A stretch of 64,000 bases of DNA from contig NZ_LYVJ01000006.1 in the NCBI RefSeq assembly GCF_001676385.1, positions 1 through 64,000 on the forward strand, written 5' to 3'. Source of the stretch: Stenotrophomonas maltophilia (GTDB lineage Bacteria; Pseudomonadota; Gammaproteobacteria; Xanthomonadales; Xanthomonadaceae). The position numbers and the translations under genes were made by a program. The notes under the pieces were generated by a model. That model had not been told where the DNA came from. It was given only the letters and a program-made list of their open reading frames with translations, and made no database searches. Each line of letters begins with the position of its first letter. Positions within the stretch are counted from its first letter, which is position 1. Shown here piece after piece: positions 26,362 through 37,273 of this stretch.

Positions 26362-27951
26362 TCAGGGCTGGGCGGTCTGCAGGCTGTAGCTGGTGGCAGC
26401 AGTGAAGACAGCACCATCAGGCTGGCTCGAACGCACCTCAACCTTGTGGCTGCCCACCGCCAGGTCGGTCGGCAGCGCGCCACGCCACAGGTGCGGCGAA
26501 GCGGTGGCCTCCGGTGAACGGTCATAGCCGCGCAGCGTGCCGGCCAGGTCATCGGCCACGTTCTCCACCATCAGGCGCGGATCGGGCTGGCGGACCTGCT
26601 TCATCGGCTGCCACGCGCCACCATCGACACGGTACTCGACCACGCTGGCGTCCTCGCCCATGTAGACGTTGGCGTAGATGCCCCACGCCGGATAGGCCCC
26701 CTGGCGCAGCACCTTCGGTGCGTGCAGGCCGATCTGTTCGCTGGCCGGCTTGCCCGCCACGCGGTACTGCAGGCGGTAGCTGCCATTGCCGGCCACGTCG
26801 AGCAGTGCATAGCCCTTGGGCGTGCCATCGCTCATCATGCTGTCCGGCACGCCGCCGGCGTCCTTCACGCCCGACCAGAACGCGCCGCAGTTGGCGCCGA
26901 CGTTGTATTCGTGCAGCGGCCGGTCGCCATGCCATCCCTCTGCCACGCCATGGTAGACGTGCTGCTGGGTGTGGCTGTGGCCACTGAGCACCAGCACGTT
27001 GCGGAAGTCCTTCAGCAGGTCGAACAGGCGCTGGCGGTCGGCGTGGCGGAAGGTCTCGCGCCCCGGCGCCGCGTCGAACAGCGGGATGTGCATGCCCAGC
27101 ACCAGCAGGCGGTCCCTGCGCAGGCCCTTGAGGTAGCCGGCGAGGAAGGCGAACTGGTCTTCACGCAGGCCGCCGACATACTTCGGCTTGGCCTTCGGGT
27201 CGTACACCACGTCATCCAGGAACACGAAACTGGCGCCACCCTCCTCCACCGCATAGGTGTCCGGCCCGTAGATATTGCGCCAGCTGTCCAGCGAGTGTTC
27301 ATCGCTGGCCGCATCGAAATCAAGGTCGTGGTTGCCCGGCACATGGAACCATGGCACGCCGATCCCGGTGGTGACCTTGTTGATCGCCGGGTACAGCGTC
27401 AGATCGTCGTTGACGATGTCGCCCAGCGTGGTGCCCAGCCGCGCCTTGGTCTGCCCGACCAGTGGCGCCACAATCGACTGCTGGTAGTAGCCGACATCCT
27501 TCAGGCTGGCGGTCTGCGAATCGGTGAAGACCAGCATCTGGAAGCCGCGACGGCTGTCATGGCGGTCCGGTTGCAGGGCGAAGTCCCAGTTGCGGGTGGC
27601 CTCGCTGGTGGCGGCGATGCCACCGTACTTCAGCGCCGGCGAGCCATTGGGGCGGTAATGGCGCCAGAACGACGGCAGGCCGTCAACCGCCTTCGGGAAC
27701 GAATACGCATCGGGCTTGATCACGAACACGGTCTGGCCATCGCGCACCGGCAGGCTGTAGCTGCCGTCGGCGGCGGTCTTGACGAGCACTTCGCCGTTGG
27801 AGACCTGCACTCCGGCCAGGCCCGGATCGGTCGCGCCGCGGCCCGGCTTGCCGTCACGCTCCAGATAGACCTTGCCACTGACCACGGTGTCCGCGGCCCA
27901 GGCCGGCGAAGTCAGCAACAGGCAGCACAGCCAGGCGGCAGGCAATTTCAT
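26362..27951 (-). CDS. secreted calcineurin-like metallophosphoesterase
   Basis: A 529-residue secreted phosphoesterase. A signal peptide (LCCLLLTSPAWA) is followed by an N-terminal beta domain (about residues 20-130), a metallophosphatase core and a C-terminal beta domain, the three-part layout of the MetallophosN/Metallophos/MetallophosC proteins. Metal ligands are visible in LGDIVND, GNHDLD, GMHIPL and SGHSHTQQH. The first motif is DSQ where the classic form is DxH, a variant seen in related phosphatases. Substrate is unknown. It lies upstream of the glk operon but outside the predicted operator. Confidence 0.85.
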   Translation of the reverse strand: MKLPAAWLCCLLLTSPAWAADTVVSGKVYLERDGKPGRGATDPGLAGVQVSNGEVLVKTAADGSYSLPVRDGQTVFVIKPDAYSFPKAVDGLPSFWRHYRPNGSPALKYGGIAATSEATRNWDFALQPDRHDSRRGFQMLVFTDSQTASLKDVGYYQQSIVAPLVGQTKARLGTTLGDIVNDDLTLYPAINKVTTGIGVPWFHVPGNHDLDFDAASDEHSLDSWRNIYGPDTYAVEEGGASFVFLDDVVYDPKAKPKYVGGLREDQFAFLAGYLKGLRRDRLLVLGMHIPLFDAAPGRETFRHADRQRLFDLLKDFRNVLVLSGHSHTQQHVYHGVAEGWHGDRPLHEYNVGANCGAFWSGVKDAGGVPDSMMSDGTPKGYALLDVAGNGSYRLQYRVAGKPASEQIGLHAPKVLRQGAYPAWGIYANVYMGEDASVVEYRVDGGAWQPMKQVRQPDPRLMVENVADDLAGTLRGYDRSPEATASPHLWRGALPTDLAVGSHKVEVRSSQPDGAVFTAATSYSLQTAQP

Positions 27952-27982
27952 GGGCGGGATCCGGAGAAAGGGACCCGGTATT

Positions 27983-28043
27983 GTAGAGCCGAGCCATGCT
28001 CGGCTGCATTCAAGAAAAACAGCCGAGCGTGGCTCGGCTCTAC
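27983..28043. repeat. paired GTAG (SMAG-type) hairpin repeats
   Basis: GTAGAGCCGAGCCATGCTCGG and an inverted partner separated by a short A-rich loop (CAAGAAAAA). Together they make a long dyad between the phosphoesterase start and the end of the his operon, which may terminate the latter. Confidence 0.8.
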
Positions 28044-28077
28044 AGGTGGATGCGGAGCGCTGCTCCGCACGCCTTCC

Positions 28078-28698
28078 TCAACGATGGCGTTTTTCCAGTA
28101 CCGCACGCACATCATCCAGCGACAGCCCGCGCGCGCGCAGCAGCACCAGCAAGTGATAGAGCAGGTCCGAGGCCTCGCCCAGCAGCGCCTCGTCGTCCTG
28201 CGCCACCGCCGCCAGGGCGGTTTCCACGCCCTCCTCGCCCACCTTCTGCGCGATGCGGCGGATGCCGCCTTCGAACAGGCTGGTGGTGTAGCTGCCGGGC
28301 GGGCGCTGCGCCTCACGCATGGCCACCAGCTGGCCCAGCCCACCCAGGAAATCCTTCGGCGCCTGGTCGAAACAGCTCTCGGCACCGGTGTGGCAGGTCG
28401 GCCCGGCCGGGCGCGCCATCACCAGCAGCGTATCGGCGTCGCAGTCGACACGGATCGACTGCACCACCAGCACGTTGCCGGACTGCTCGCCCTTGGTCCA
28501 CAACCGCTGCTTGCTGCGGCTGAAAAAGGTCATGTGGCCGATGGCCAGCGTGGCCGCCAGCGATTCGGCGCTGACATAGCCCAGCATCAGCACCTGCAGG
28601 GTATCGGCGTCCTGCACCACTGCCGGCAGCAGGCCGTCGCCCTTGCCCCAGTCCAGCGCCTGCAACGCGCCCAGAGACGGCCTCACTTCAATAGACAT
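28078..28698 (-). CDS. hisIE: bifunctional phosphoribosyl-AMP cyclohydrolase / phosphoribosyl-ATP pyrophosphatase
   Basis: A 206-residue fusion for steps 2 and 3 of histidine synthesis. The HisI part (about residues 1-115) has the Zn-binding segments [10 protein letters not shown] and [10 protein letters not shown]. The HisE part (about 120-206) has [10 protein letters not shown], the MazG-like pyrophosphatase motif. It is the last gene of the his operon and overlaps hisF by 11 bases. The fusion is the usual form in gammaproteobacteria. Confidence 0.95.
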   Translation of the reverse strand: MSIEVRPSLGALQALDWGKGDGLLPAVVQDADTLQVLMLGYVSAESLAATLAIGHMTFFSRSKQRLWTKGEQSGNVLVVQSIRVDCDADTLLVMARPAGPTCHTGAESCFDQAPKDFLGGLGQLVAMREAQRPPGSYTTSLFEGGIRRIAQKVGEEGVETALAAVAQDDEALLGEASDLLYHLLVLLRARGLSLDDVRAVLEKRHR

Positions 28699-29464
28699 CC
28701 CGCACCTCGATCTGCTGCCCGCGCAGGTAGCGCTTCAACTCCGGAATGGCAATGGCACCGCTGTGGAACACGCTGGCGGCCAGCGCGCCGTCGACGTCGG
28801 CCTGGTCGAAGGCCTGCGCGAAGTGCTCCATCGCTCCAGCGCCACCGGAAGCGATCAGGGGCACCTGGCAGAGCGCCCGCGCCTGCTGCAGCTGCGCGAT
28901 ATCGTAGCCGCGGCGCACGCCATCGCTGTCCATGCAGTTCAGCACGATCTCACCGGCGCCCCGCCGTTGCGCCTCGACGATCCAGTCCAGGGTGCGCAAA
29001 GGTACCGCCTGGGTCCTGTCCGGGTCGCCGCTGAAGCGGCGCACCCGCCACTGGCCATCGGCTTCGCGAACCGAATCGACACCCACCACCACGCACTGCA
29101 CACCGAACTCGTCGGCCAGCTCGCTGATCAGCTCCGGCCGACCCAGCGCCGGCGAATTGATCGACACCTTGTCGGCGCCCGCGAACAACACGCGACGCGC
29201 GGTTTCAACGCTGTCGATGCCACCGGCCACGCAGAACGGGATGTCGATCAGCCGCGCGATGCGCTCGATCCAGGCAACGTCGACCGAACGCGCCTCGGGG
29301 CTGGCACCGATGTCATAGAACACCAGTTCGTCGGCGCCCTGGTCGCGGTAGCGCTGTGCCAGCTCGGCGATGTCGCCCATGTCGACGTGGTCGCGGAAGC
29401 GCACGCCCTTGACCACGCGGCCATCGCGCACATCCAGGCAGGGAATGATGCGGCGGCTCAACAT
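28688..29464 (-). CDS. hisF: imidazole glycerol phosphate synthase cyclase subunit
   Basis: A 258-residue TIM-barrel subunit. With HisH it turns PRFAR and ammonia into imidazole glycerol phosphate and [25 protein letters not shown] at the start holds the first catalytic Asp, and the second lies in [14 protein letters not shown]. The start at 29464 overlaps the hisA stop by 7 bases. HisF and HisA are visibly homologous half-barrel duplicates. Confidence 0.96.
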   Translation of the reverse strand: MLSRRIIPCLDVRDGRVVKGVRFRDHVDMGDIAELAQRYRDQGADELVFYDIGASPEARSVDVAWIERIARLIDIPFCVAGGIDSVETARRVLFAGADKVSINSPALGRPELISELADEFGVQCVVVGVDSVREADGQWRVRRFSGDPDRTQAVPLRTLDWIVEAQRRGAGEIVLNCMDSDGVRRGYDIAQLQQARALCQVPLIASGGAGAMEHFAQAFDQADVDGALAASVFHSGAIAIPELKRYLRGQQIEVRDVY

Positions 29465-30192
29465 GCCAGCGCCTCCGCCAGGTCCATGCGCTGCTCCAGC
29501 AGCGCCTTGCCGAGGATCGCGCCGCCGCAGCCGGCGCCGCGCGCCTCGGCCACATCGGCCACGTCGCGGATACCACCGGACGCCTGCACCGCCACCCCCG
29601 GCAACAAGCCCGACAGGTGCCGGTAGAGGCCGATGTTGGGCCCGGCCAGCATGCCGTCGCGGGCAATGTCGGTGCATAGCAGATGGCGCATGCCGGCGCG
29701 CGCGTAGCGCTGGGCAAGATCATCCAGGGTCACCCCGGCGTTCTCGGTCCAGCCGTTCACCGGCAGCTGCCACTGCCCCTGCGCATCCTGGCGCGCGTCG
29801 AGCGCGATCGTGATGCGCTCGGCACCGAACTCCTGCAGCCAGCCAACCACTTCGTCGGGGCGACGCACCGCCAATGAACCGACCACCACGCGGCCGGCGC
29901 CAGCGTCGAGAATGCGCGCCACATCGTCGCGTCCGCGCACGCCACCGCCGGTCTGCACCTGCAGCGGCGTGTGTGAACGGATCGCCGCCAGCAGCGGCGC
30001 CAGGGTGTAGCCACCGGCACGGGCGGCGTCCAGGTCGACCAGGTGCATCCACTGTGCGCCCTGCGCGGCGAAGGCCTGCGCACGCGGCAACGGATCGTCG
30101 CCATACGAGGTTTCCTGCGCATAGTCGCCCTGGCGCAGCCGCACCACGCGGCCATCGCGGATATCCAGCGCGGGGTAGACGACGAAACTCAT
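29458..30192 (-). CDS. hisA: ProFAR isomerase
   Basis: A 244-residue TIM-barrel enzyme, 1-(5-phosphoribosyl)-5-[(5-phosphoribosylamino)methylideneamino]imidazole-4-carboxamide isomerase. It performs the Amadori rearrangement ProFAR to [19 protein letters not shown] carries the catalytic Asp at its start, and [10 protein letters not shown] the second. It overlaps hisH upstream by 4 bases and hisF downstream by 7, as expected in a compact operon. Confidence 0.96.
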   Translation of the reverse strand: MSFVVYPALDIRDGRVVRLRQGDYAQETSYGDDPLPRAQAFAAQGAQWMHLVDLDAARAGGYTLAPLLAAIRSHTPLQVQTGGGVRGRDDVARILDAGAGRVVVGSLAVRRPDEVVGWLQEFGAERITIALDARQDAQGQWQLPVNGWTENAGVTLDDLAQRYARAGMRHLLCTDIARDGMLAGPNIGLYRHLSGLLPGVAVQASGGIRDVADVAEARGAGCGGAILGKALLEQRMDLAEALAC

Positions 30193-30791
30193 GCAGCAGT
30201 GCCCTCAAGGAAGTTGCGCAGCATCAACGAACCGGTCTCACCGGAGCGCTCGGGATGGAACTGTGCACCGTAGTAGCGGCCCTGCTCCACCACGGCGGTG
30301 AACAGGCCGCCATGGTCGCAAGCGGCGACCGTATGGGTATTGAGCGGCGCCGCATAGCTGTGCACGAAGTAGGCGCTGGCGCGCTCCGGCAAGCCGCGCA
30401 GCAGCAGCGATTCGCGCAGCGGCAGCAGGCGGTTCCAGCCCATGTGCGGCACGCGGATGCCACAGGCCGGCACCAGCTTGCGTACCACGCCGGGAATCAA
30501 CCCCAGTGTCTCCACGCCCGCTTCCTCGGAACGCTCGAACAGCAGTTGCATGCCCAGGCAGATGCCCATCAGCGGCACCTCCAGACGCTGCAACGGTTCC
30601 ACCAGGCCTTGCGCGTGCAGGCGCTGCATGCCGGGACCGGCGGCGCCGACGCCCGGCAGGATCACCCGCTGCGCACCGATCAGACCGTCCGCATCGCGGA
30701 CCAGCCGGACCGTCGCGCCCAGGCGCTCCAGGGCGTAGCGCACCGAGCCCAGGTTGGCACCGCCGGCATCGATCAGCGCAACATCGCTCAC
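30189..30791 (-). CDS. hisH: imidazole glycerol phosphate synthase glutaminase subunit
   Basis: A 200-residue class I glutamine amidotransferase that supplies ammonia to HisF. The nucleophile elbow is GICLGMQLL (Cys) and the His/Glu of the triad lie in QFHPERSG. The start is the GTG at 30791, which overlaps the hisB stop as GTGA; the conserved N terminus ([13 protein letters not shown]) begins there. Translationally coupled to its neighbours. Confidence 0.95.
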   Translation of the reverse strand: MSDVALIDAGGANLGSVRYALERLGATVRLVRDADGLIGAQRVILPGVGAAGPGMQRLHAQGLVEPLQRLEVPLMGICLGMQLLFERSEEAGVETLGLIPGVVRKLVPACGIRVPHMGWNRLLPLRESLLLRGLPERASAYFVHSYAAPLNTHTVAACDHGGLFTAVVEQGRYYGAQFHPERSGETGSLMLRNFLEGTAA

Positions 30792-31861
30792 AGCGCCCCC
30801 TTGGTGCTCGGCAGTGCCGTGCCCTGGCGGGCCAGCGCCGGACGCAGCGCGCGCGCCAGCGCCTTGAAGCACGCCTCGACCTTGTGGTGGTCGTTGTCGC
30901 CACGCACCTGCAGGTTGAGGTTCAGGCCGCTGGCATCGCACAGCGAGCGGAAGAAATGCGGCACCAGCTCGGTGGGCATGTCACCCACCCGCTCGCGCTT
31001 GAACTCGCCTTCGAACACGAAATACGGGCGGCCGCTGAAGTCCAGCGCGGCGCTGGCCAGCGTCTCGTCCATCGGCAGGGTGAAGCCGTAGCGGCCGATG
31101 CCGCGCTTGTCACCCAGCGCTTCGCGCAGTGCCTGGCCCAGGGCAAGGCCGGTGTCCTCGATCGTGTGGTGCTCATCGATGTGCAGGTCACCCTCGGCCC
31201 GGATATCCAGGGCGAAGCCGCCGTGCTTGCCGATCTGTTCCAGCATGTGGTCGAAGAACGGCAGTCCAGTGGAAATGCGTGCATCACCCGCACGATCCAG
31301 GTCCAGTTCGACGCGGATCCGGGTCTCTTTGGTGTTGCGCTGGACCACCGCGGTGCGCGGCGCGTCGGCCAGCGCGTGGGCGATGCCCGGCCAGTCCCAC
31401 TCACCACCGAACTGCTCGGTGCGCAGCTGGAAGCCACGGATGTTGAGGTTGTCGGCGAACTGCAGGTCGGTGATGCGGTCGCCGACCATGGCGGAGCGGG
31501 CCCAGTCGATGCTGCGGTCCTGCAGGTAGGCGGTCATCAAGCCGATGCCCGGCTTGCGCGTGGGCGCATTGTCCTGCGGCCAGCTGCAGTCGATCAGCAG
31601 GTCACGGAAGGTGATGCCCTGGCTTTCGAAGACCTGCAGCATCAAGTCGTTGGGGCCGTCGAAGCTGGCGCGTGGATAGCTGTCGCTGCCCAGGCCATCC
31701 TGGTTGGTGACGATCACGAACTGGTAGCCGGCATCACGCAGCTTCAGCAGCGCCGGGATCACCTGCGGCACGAAGCGCAGCTTCTCGTAGGCGTCGATCT
31801 GGAAATCGGACGGCTCCTCGATGAGGGTCCCGTCGCGGTCGATGAACAGGATCGGGGTCAT
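30788..31861 (-). CDS. hisB: bifunctional histidinol-phosphatase / imidazoleglycerol-phosphate dehydratase
   Basis: A 357-residue fusion. The N-terminal HAD phosphatase (about residues 1-165) begins with [14 protein letters not shown] and performs the penultimate-stage dephosphorylation of histidinol phosphate. The C-terminal dehydratase (about 170-357) has the Mn-binding [12 protein letters not shown] and [12 protein letters not shown] motifs. The arrangement matches the enterobacterial fusion. It overlaps hisC by 4 bases. Confidence 0.96.
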   Translation of the reverse strand: MTPILFIDRDGTLIEEPSDFQIDAYEKLRFVPQVIPALLKLRDAGYQFVIVTNQDGLGSDSYPRASFDGPNDLMLQVFESQGITFRDLLIDCSWPQDNAPTRKPGIGLMTAYLQDRSIDWARSAMVGDRITDLQFADNLNIRGFQLRTEQFGGEWDWPGIAHALADAPRTAVVQRNTKETRIRVELDLDRAGDARISTGLPFFDHMLEQIGKHGGFALDIRAEGDLHIDEHHTIEDTGLALGQALREALGDKRGIGRYGFTLPMDETLASAALDFSGRPYFVFEGEFKRERVGDMPTELVPHFFRSLCDASGLNLNLQVRGDNDHHKVEACFKALARALRPALARQGTALPSTKGAL

Positions 31862-32949
31862 GCTGCGGCCCTCCGTGCCGACAGGGCCGCAAGCACGCGG
31901 TCGTTCTCTTCCGGGCTGCCGATGCTGATGCGCAGCGCGTCGCCGAGCTGGGTGGCGGCGCGCTGGTCACGAACCACCACGCCTACGGCCAGCAGCGTAT
32001 CGAACGCGGCCTGGGCATCAGCGAAGCGCACCAGCAGGTAGTTGCCGGAGGAGCGGTATACGCGACGCACGCCGGGCAGGTCGGCCAGTGCTGCGCACAG
32101 GCGTTCGCGCTCGGCAACCACCGTGGTCACGCGTTCGGCGGTACGGGCCAGCGCGGCGGGCTGCAACGCCTGTACCGCCAGCTCCGCGCACGGTGTCGGC
32201 ACCGGGTACGGTGCCTGGCAGCGGCGCAGCACGGCGATCAGCTCCGGAGCGGCAATCAGGGTGCCGATACGGGCAGCAGCCAGTGCGTGCGCCTTGGACA
32301 AGGTACGCAGTACCGCAAGGTTGGCATGTGCGGCCAGCAACGTGGTGGCCGACGCGCGCCCCGCGTACTCCACATAGGCCTCGTCCACTACCACCAGCGC
32401 CTGGCCACGCAGGGCGACGGCCACGCGCTCGATCTCCTCCAGAGCGATGTCACTGCCGGCCGGGTTCGACGGTGCGCATAGGAACACCAGCTTGGCACCC
32501 TGCGCCTTCGCCACACGGATGACCGCATCGAGATCGGCGCGCAGGCCCTCCCCGGTATCAACCAGCGGCACGTCGATCAACGGCGCCCCCTGCAGGCGCG
32601 CACAGACCGCATACATTCCGAACACCGGCGAGGTGACGAGCACGCCGTCGCGCCCCGGTACGCACAGTGCGCGGACCAGCAGGTCAATGGCCTCGTCGCT
32701 GCCGCGGCCGACCAGCAGTTGCTGCGGCTGTACACCATACAGCGCGGCAAGGCCTTCGCGCAGTGCCAACGGCTGTGGTTCCGGATAGCGCCGGCTGCTG
32801 CCGGTGGTATCGGCCGGATTGGCCCACGCTGATTCGTTGGCATTCAGCCAGACTTCGCCCTGCACCGCGGCACTGCGTGCCGAGCTGTAGCCGGCGAACG
32901 CCTGCAGATCCGGACGCACCAGTGCCAGCACGTCGTCAATCGCGCTCAT
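31858..32949 (-). CDS. hisC: histidinol-phosphate aminotransferase
   Basis: A 363-residue PLP-dependent aminotransferase (fold type I). It converts imidazole acetol phosphate and glutamate to histidinol phosphate. The N-terminal [11 protein letters not shown] is the usual substrate loop, VVDEAYVEY carries the PLP-pyridine Asp and Tyr, and the Schiff-base Lys is in [10 protein letters not shown]. It overlaps hisD by 4 bases. Confidence 0.95.
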   Translation of the reverse strand: MSAIDDVLALVRPDLQAFAGYSSARSAAVQGEVWLNANESAWANPADTTGSSRRYPEPQPLALREGLAALYGVQPQQLLVGRGSDEAIDLLVRALCVPGRDGVLVTSPVFGMYAVCARLQGAPLIDVPLVDTGEGLRADLDAVIRVAKAQGAKLVFLCAPSNPAGSDIALEEIERVAVALRGQALVVVDEAYVEYAGRASATTLLAAHANLAVLRTLSKAHALAAARIGTLIAAPELIAVLRRCQAPYPVPTPCAELAVQALQPAALARTAERVTTVVAERERLCAALADLPGVRRVYRSSGNYLLVRFADAQAAFDTLLAVGVVVRDQRAATQLGDALRISIGSPEENDRVLAALSARRAAA

Positions 32950-34241
32950 GCTGCCGCCTCCATGCGCAGGGCCACGGCACGCTCGTGCGCATCCAGGCCT
33001 TCGGCGCTGGCGATGATGCGCGCGCAGCCGCCGATTGCCGCCAGTCCCGCGGCGCTGGCGCTCTGCACGCTGATCAGGTTCTGGAAGCTGGCCACGCTGA
33101 CCCCGCTGTAGGCACGCGCGGCACCCGCGGTGGGCAGCACGTGGTTGGTGCCGCTGCAGTAGTCACCCAGTGCCTCGGGGGTGTAATCGCCCAGGAACAC
33201 CGACCCGGCCGCCTGCACCTGGTCCAGCCACGCGCGCGGATCCCGCAGGGCCAGGATCAGGTGCTCGGGCGCATAACGGTTGCTGATCGCGAAGGCCTCG
33301 TCCAACGAATCCACCTGGATCAGCCGCGACGCCGACAAGGCCTGGCGCGCGATCTGCTCGCGCGGCAGCAAGGACACCTGGCGCTCCACTTCGGCTTCGA
33401 CCGCGGCCAGCATCGCGGCAGCGTCGGTCAACAGCAGCACCTGCGAATCCGGCCCATGCTCGGCCTGCGACAGCAGGTCGGCAGCCACGAACGCCGGATT
33501 GGCGCCGGCGTCGGCAATCACCAGCACCTCCGAAGGGCCCGCCGGCATGTCGATGGCGGCGGCGCCATCCTGTGCGACCTGCTGCTTGGCTTCGGTCACG
33601 AAGCTGTTGCCCGGCCCGAACAGCTTGTCGCAGGCAGGAATGCTGGCGGTGCCATAGGCCATCGCGGCGATCGCCTGGGCGCCGCCCAGCTTGAACACAC
33701 GCTGCACACCGGTCAGGCGCGCCGCCACCAGTACCGCCGGATCGGCGCTGCCATCCGCACGCGGCGGCGTGCACAGCACCACCTGCGGGCAGCCGGCCAG
33801 CTGCGCCGGGACGCCCAGCATCAACGCGGTGGACGGCAGCGGTGCACTGCCGGCCGGCACGTACAGGCCCACCCGTCCGATCGGACGCAGCATGCGTTCG
33901 CAGACCACCCCCGGCGCGGTTTCCACGGCGTAGCCGGTACCCATGCCGGCGGCGTGGAAGCGGGCGATGCGCTCGGCCGCTTCGACCATCGCCTGGCGCA
34001 GTTCCGCAGGCACGGTGGCTTCGGCCGCCGCGAACTCGGCCTCGGACACTTCAAAGGAAAGCAGCTCGACACCATCGAAACGTGCGGTGATCGCACGCAG
34101 CGCATCGTCGCCCTGCGCACGCACCTGCGCGATCAGCGTAGCCACCGCGTCGCGGGTCTGCTGCGCCACGGTCTGCACCGGGCGGGTCAGCGCCGCGCTG
34201 CGCGCGGCCTCATCAAGTCGGGACCAGATCAGGCGGTTCAT
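32946..34241 (-). CDS. hisD: histidinol dehydrogenase
   Basis: A 431-residue NAD-dependent Zn enzyme for the last two oxidations, histidinol to histidine. Visible family segments are [47 protein letters not shown], the paired catalytic residues in YAPEHL, and [13 protein letters not shown]. The start at 34241 overlaps the hisG stop as ATGA. Confidence 0.96.
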   Translation of the reverse strand: MNRLIWSRLDEAARSAALTRPVQTVAQQTRDAVATLIAQVRAQGDDALRAITARFDGVELLSFEVSEAEFAAAEATVPAELRQAMVEAAERIARFHAAGMGTGYAVETAPGVVCERMLRPIGRVGLYVPAGSAPLPSTALMLGVPAQLAGCPQVVLCTPPRADGSADPAVLVAARLTGVQRVFKLGGAQAIAAMAYGTASIPACDKLFGPGNSFVTEAKQQVAQDGAAAIDMPAGPSEVLVIADAGANPAFVAADLLSQAEHGPDSQVLLLTDAAAMLAAVEAEVERQVSLLPREQIARQALSASRLIQVDSLDEAFAISNRYAPEHLILALRDPRAWLDQVQAAGSVFLGDYTPEALGDYCSGTNHVLPTAGAARAYSGVSVASFQNLISVQSASAAGLAAIGGCARIIASAEGLDAHERAVALRMEAAA

Positions 34242-35149
34242 GCCAGCGACCGCTCCACGCTCAGTACCATCAGGCCCTGCGCGCCGGCGCGCTCGAGTTC
34301 TTCCATGCGCTGCCAGCTCAGCGGACCGGGGCACATGGTCTGCAGCCGCAACGCACCACCATCGGCCGGCAGCCGCACCAGCGGCTCGGCATCAGCCAGC
34401 AATTGCGACAGCGCGGCGACGCGGTCCTCGCTGGCACGGAACATCAGCAGCTTGCGATCCTGGCGCTGTACCACGCCATCGAGGCGGCGCAGCAGCATTG
34501 CGCGCAGTGACGCGCGCGCATCATCCGGCACGCGCACCGCACCGGCCAGCACCGCCTCGCTGTCGAGCAGGTTGTGGACCGGGGTCAACTGATTGGCGCG
34601 CAGCGTGGCACCGCTGGAGACCAGATCGCAGATCAGGTCGGCGGTGCCCAGGCGCGGGGCGATTTCCACCGAACCGGACAGTTCGACCACCTGCGCGTCC
34701 ACGCCCTGCTCGGCCAGCCACTGCGTGAGGATGGCCGGATAGCTGGTGGCGATGCGGGTGCCGGCCAGCTGTGCCGGACCCTGCCACTGCCATTCCTCGG
34801 GCACCGCCAGCATCAGCCGGCACTGGCCGAAGCCCAGCCCGCGCAGTGCCTGGTAGGCATCGGGCAGCCCGATCTGGCGGCGAGCCGCCGCCTGCTCATC
34901 CAGTTCGTTGCGACCGACGATGCCAAGGTCGCAGACGCCGTCGGCGATCAGGCCGGGGATGTCGTCGTCGCGCACCAGCAACAGGTCCACCGGCAGTGAT
35001 TCGCCGTAGCAGAACAGCTTGTCGCGGCTTTCGCGCCAGCTCAGGCCGCAGGCGCTGAGCAGGTTGCGGGCGGGCTCGGCCAGCCGGCCACTCTTCTGGA
35101 TGGCGATACGCAGCCGGTCGCGTGCCGGCGCTGCCTGGGTTGCACTCAT
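34238..35149 (-). CDS. hisG: ATP phosphoribosyltransferase
   Basis: A 303-residue long-form HisG, the committed and usually histidine-inhibited first step (ATP + PRPP to phosphoribosyl-ATP). [12 protein letters not shown] opens the catalytic domain and [16 protein letters not shown] contains the PRPP-binding loop. The C-terminal regulatory domain (about residues 225-303) indicates feedback inhibition and independence from HisZ. I take ATG 35149; there is no strong Shine-Dalgarno. It follows the TrpR-like gene by 34 bases and heads hisGDCBHAFIE. Confidence 0.95.
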   Translation of the reverse strand: MSATQAAPARDRLRIAIQKSGRLAEPARNLLSACGLSWRESRDKLFCYGESLPVDLLLVRDDDIPGLIADGVCDLGIVGRNELDEQAAARRQIGLPDAYQALRGLGFGQCRLMLAVPEEWQWQGPAQLAGTRIATSYPAILTQWLAEQGVDAQVVELSGSVEIAPRLGTADLICDLVSSGATLRANQLTPVHNLLDSEAVLAGAVRVPDDARASLRAMLLRRLDGVVQRQDRKLLMFRASEDRVAALSQLLADAEPLVRLPADGGALRLQTMCPGPLSWQRMEELERAGAQGLMVLSVERSLA

Positions 35150-35183
35150 GGGGGAGGTCTCTGAGTTCGGAACGGGGCGCGGA

Positions 35184-35507
35184 TCAGCGCGAAGCAAGGC
35201 GGTCGATGGCAGCGGCATAGCCTCGATGGCCATGTTCGAGCGTTCGCGCCACCCGTCCGGTGGTGGTGACGCTGACGCCGGTGCGCTCGTGGATTTCACG
35301 GTACGGCACGCCCTGCTGCAGCAGCGGCACCACCTTCCAGCGGTCGGCCATGGCTTCCAGCTCGGCCGGGGTACACAGGTCGCGCAGGAAGGCCAGCACC
35401 TGGGCCGGCTCACGCAAGGCGGCAAAGGCCTGGGCCAGGGCTTCCAGGTCGGCCTGCGGGTCTTTGGCGGTGATATCGGGACGGGCTTTCACGGGGGGCG
35501 TCTTCAT
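35184..35507 (-). CDS. TrpR/YerC-type repressor, probable his regulator
   Basis: A 107-residue all-helical protein of the YerC/YecD branch of the TrpR superfamily. [17 protein letters not shown] and [20 protein letters not shown] give the TrpR-like helix-turn-helix. It stands directly before hisG on the same strand with 34 bases between, so it is likely the first gene of the operon and senses histidine or a related signal. Direct repeats overlap its -10 (35514-35545). TrpR itself is less likely, as no trp genes are near. Confidence 0.83.
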   Translation of the reverse strand: MKTPPVKARPDITAKDPQADLEALAQAFAALREPAQVLAFLRDLCTPAELEAMADRWKVVPLLQQGVPYREIHERTGVSVTTTGRVARTLEHGHRGYAAAIDRLASR

Positions 35508-35513
35508 GCATCA

Positions 35514-35545
35514 ATGTAATAGCGCGTTAGTACATTAGCGCATTC
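35514..35545 (-). promoter_or_regulatory. candidate operator of the his operon
   Basis: On the minus strand two direct repeats begin with GCGCTA, 16 bases apart: GCGCTAATGTACTAAC and GCGCTATTACATT. They cover the -10 and presumed start of transcription. GTACTAAC resembles the core of a TrpR operator. The assignment to the adjacent regulator is inference. Confidence 0.5.
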
Positions 35546-35561
35546 TTGCGCAGCGCGTCAA
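35532..35561 (-). promoter_or_regulatory. sigma70-type promoter of the his operon
   Basis: -35 TTGACG (35556-35561), 18-base spacer, -10 TAATGT (35532-35537), about 25 bases before the regulator start codon. Confidence 0.6.
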
Positions 35562-35579
35562 ATGGGGGGTTGAGGGGGC

Positions 35580-35657
35580 GGCAGGGCTGCTGCCCTGCAC
35601 CCGCAGAGGCCGGAGCAGCGGCAAAGCGGGGTTCCGGACCCACCCCGCCTTCGACAG
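35580..35657 (+). repeat. structured repeat element, shortened copy C
   Basis: Shares the head (GGCAGGGCTGC.GCCCTGCACC) and the tail (GGACCCACCCCGCCTTCGACAG, with the CGACAGCT/AGCTGTCG hairpin after it) with copy A at 12259, but lacks the long inverted repeat. It lies between hisS and the his operon promoter. Confidence 0.65.
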
Positions 35658-35751
35658 CTGGCCGCGAGCTGTCGGGACGGCAGGGGTCGGAAACGAAAAC
35701 GCCCACCGGGTGGTGGGCGTTTCGTGGATCCGGTCTACGACCAACGGACCA

Positions 35752-37146
35752 TTACATTACCTTCGACTGTTCCAGCTCGACCTGCAGGGTGCTGGCCAGC
35801 TCGTCGCGGGAGACTTCGAACTGCTGCTCGCGCAGCAGGTCCTTTACCGCCACCACGCCACGCGCCAGCTCATCCTCACCCGCCAGCACCACGAAGCGGA
35901 TGCCGGCCTTGGCGGCATACTGGAACTGCTTGCCGATCTTCTTCGGCTCCATCTGCACTTCGGTATTGATGCCACCGGCGCGCAGGCGGCGGGCGATGTC
36001 CAGAGACTGCGCCATGCCCTGCTCGTCCATCAACGCCACCAGTGCCTGCACGCTGCTGGCCTCGATACCGTCGATCAGCCCGGCTTCGCGCAGCTGCCAG
36101 AACAGGCGCGACAGGCCAATGGAAATACCCACACCCGGCAACTTCGACTTGCTGTAATGGCTGGCCAGGTCTTCGTAACGGCCGCCCGAGCAGATCGAGC
36201 CGATCTGCGGGTGGTCGGTCAGGAGGGTCTCGTAGACGGTGCCCGTGTAGTAATCCAGGCCACGGGCGATGGAGAAGTTCAGGCAATACGCGCTTTCCGG
36301 TACGCCCAGCGCCTGCACCAGCTGCAGCACTTCGCGCAGCTCGGCCACGCCGGTGCGCAATGTCTCCGACGCCGCCGCGCCCGTCTCAAGTGCGGCCAGC
36401 TGCGCGAGCGCATCAGCGTGGCCCTGTGACCGCACGGCGACGAATGCCAGGATCTTCTCGACCTGTTCGGCCGGGATGTTGAAGCCCTCGCCCACCAGCG
36501 TCTCGCGCACGTAATCGGCGCCGCGCTTGTCCAGCTTGTCCACTTCGCGCAGCACCGCCAGCTGACGCTCGCCCTCGGCCACGCCCAGGCTTTCGAAGAA
36601 GCCGCGCATCAGCTTGCGGTTGTTCAGCTGGATGCTGAAGTCACCAATACGCAGTTCCGAAAACACCGCATGGATGACCGCCAGCACTTCGGCGTCGTAA
36701 CGCACGCTCAGGCTGTCCTTGCCGATCACGTCGATGTCGCACTGGTAGAACTCCCGGAAGCGCCCACGCTGGGCACGCTCGCCGCGGTACACGCGCTGCA
36801 TCTGGTAGCGCCGGAACGGGAAGGTCAGCTCGTGTTCGTGCTCGGCCACATAGCGTGCCAGCGGCACGGTCAGGTCGAAGCGCAGCGCCATTTCCGGCAG
36901 CGATCGGTCGCCCGATTCGGCGGCATTGGCCAGCGCGCCGGTGGACTGCACGAAGTACACCTGGCGCTCGGTCTCGCCACCGGACTTGGTCAGCAGCACG
37001 TCGGACAGCTCGAACACCGGCGTCTCCACAGGCAGGAACCCGAAGCGCTCGTAATTGCGGCGGATCACGTCCAGCATGCGCTGGAACGCAATCTGCTCGC
37101 GCGGCAGCAGTTCAAGGGTGCCGGGCGGGGTACGGGGCTTGATCAC
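35752..37146 (-). CDS. hisS: histidyl-tRNA synthetase
   Basis: A 464-residue class II aminoacyl-tRNA synthetase. Motif 2 is visible around [13 protein letters not shown], the His-specific segment as [13 protein letters not shown], and motif 3 as [11 protein letters not shown]; the C-terminal anticodon-binding domain covers about the last 90 residues. The start is the GTG at 37146 ([15 protein letters not shown]), with AGGAG upstream; the open frame continues further without family similarity. It charges tRNA-His and sits just upstream of the histidine operon but with its own transcription unit. Confidence 0.94.
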   Translation of the reverse strand: MIKPRTPPGTLELLPREQIAFQRMLDVIRRNYERFGFLPVETPVFELSDVLLTKSGGETERQVYFVQSTGALANAAESGDRSLPEMALRFDLTVPLARYVAEHEHELTFPFRRYQMQRVYRGERAQRGRFREFYQCDIDVIGKDSLSVRYDAEVLAVIHAVFSELRIGDFSIQLNNRKLMRGFFESLGVAEGERQLAVLREVDKLDKRGADYVRETLVGEGFNIPAEQVEKILAFVAVRSQGHADALAQLAALETGAAASETLRTGVAELREVLQLVQALGVPESAYCLNFSIARGLDYYTGTVYETLLTDHPQIGSICSGGRYEDLASHYSKSKLPGVGISIGLSRLFWQLREAGLIDGIEASSVQALVALMDEQGMAQSLDIARRLRAGGINTEVQMEPKKIGKQFQYAAKAGIRFVVLAGEDELARGVVAVKDLLREQQFEVSRDELASTLQVELEQSKVM

Positions 37147-37273
37147 GGACGGGACTCCTGCAGGAACGGGACGTGGGAGGGGGCGACATTCTAGCGCTCC
37201 CGCCCTGGGCAGGGTCGAACGGCCGCTTGAAGTATCATAAGGCCCTCCCCGCCCGCGATACGCCCCCCGCAAC

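Noticed and set aside
37228..37242. TTGAAGTATCATAA before the FNR-like gene as a possible FNR box.
   Set aside because: Only one half-site matches TTGAT-N4-ATCAA; the right half does not fit.
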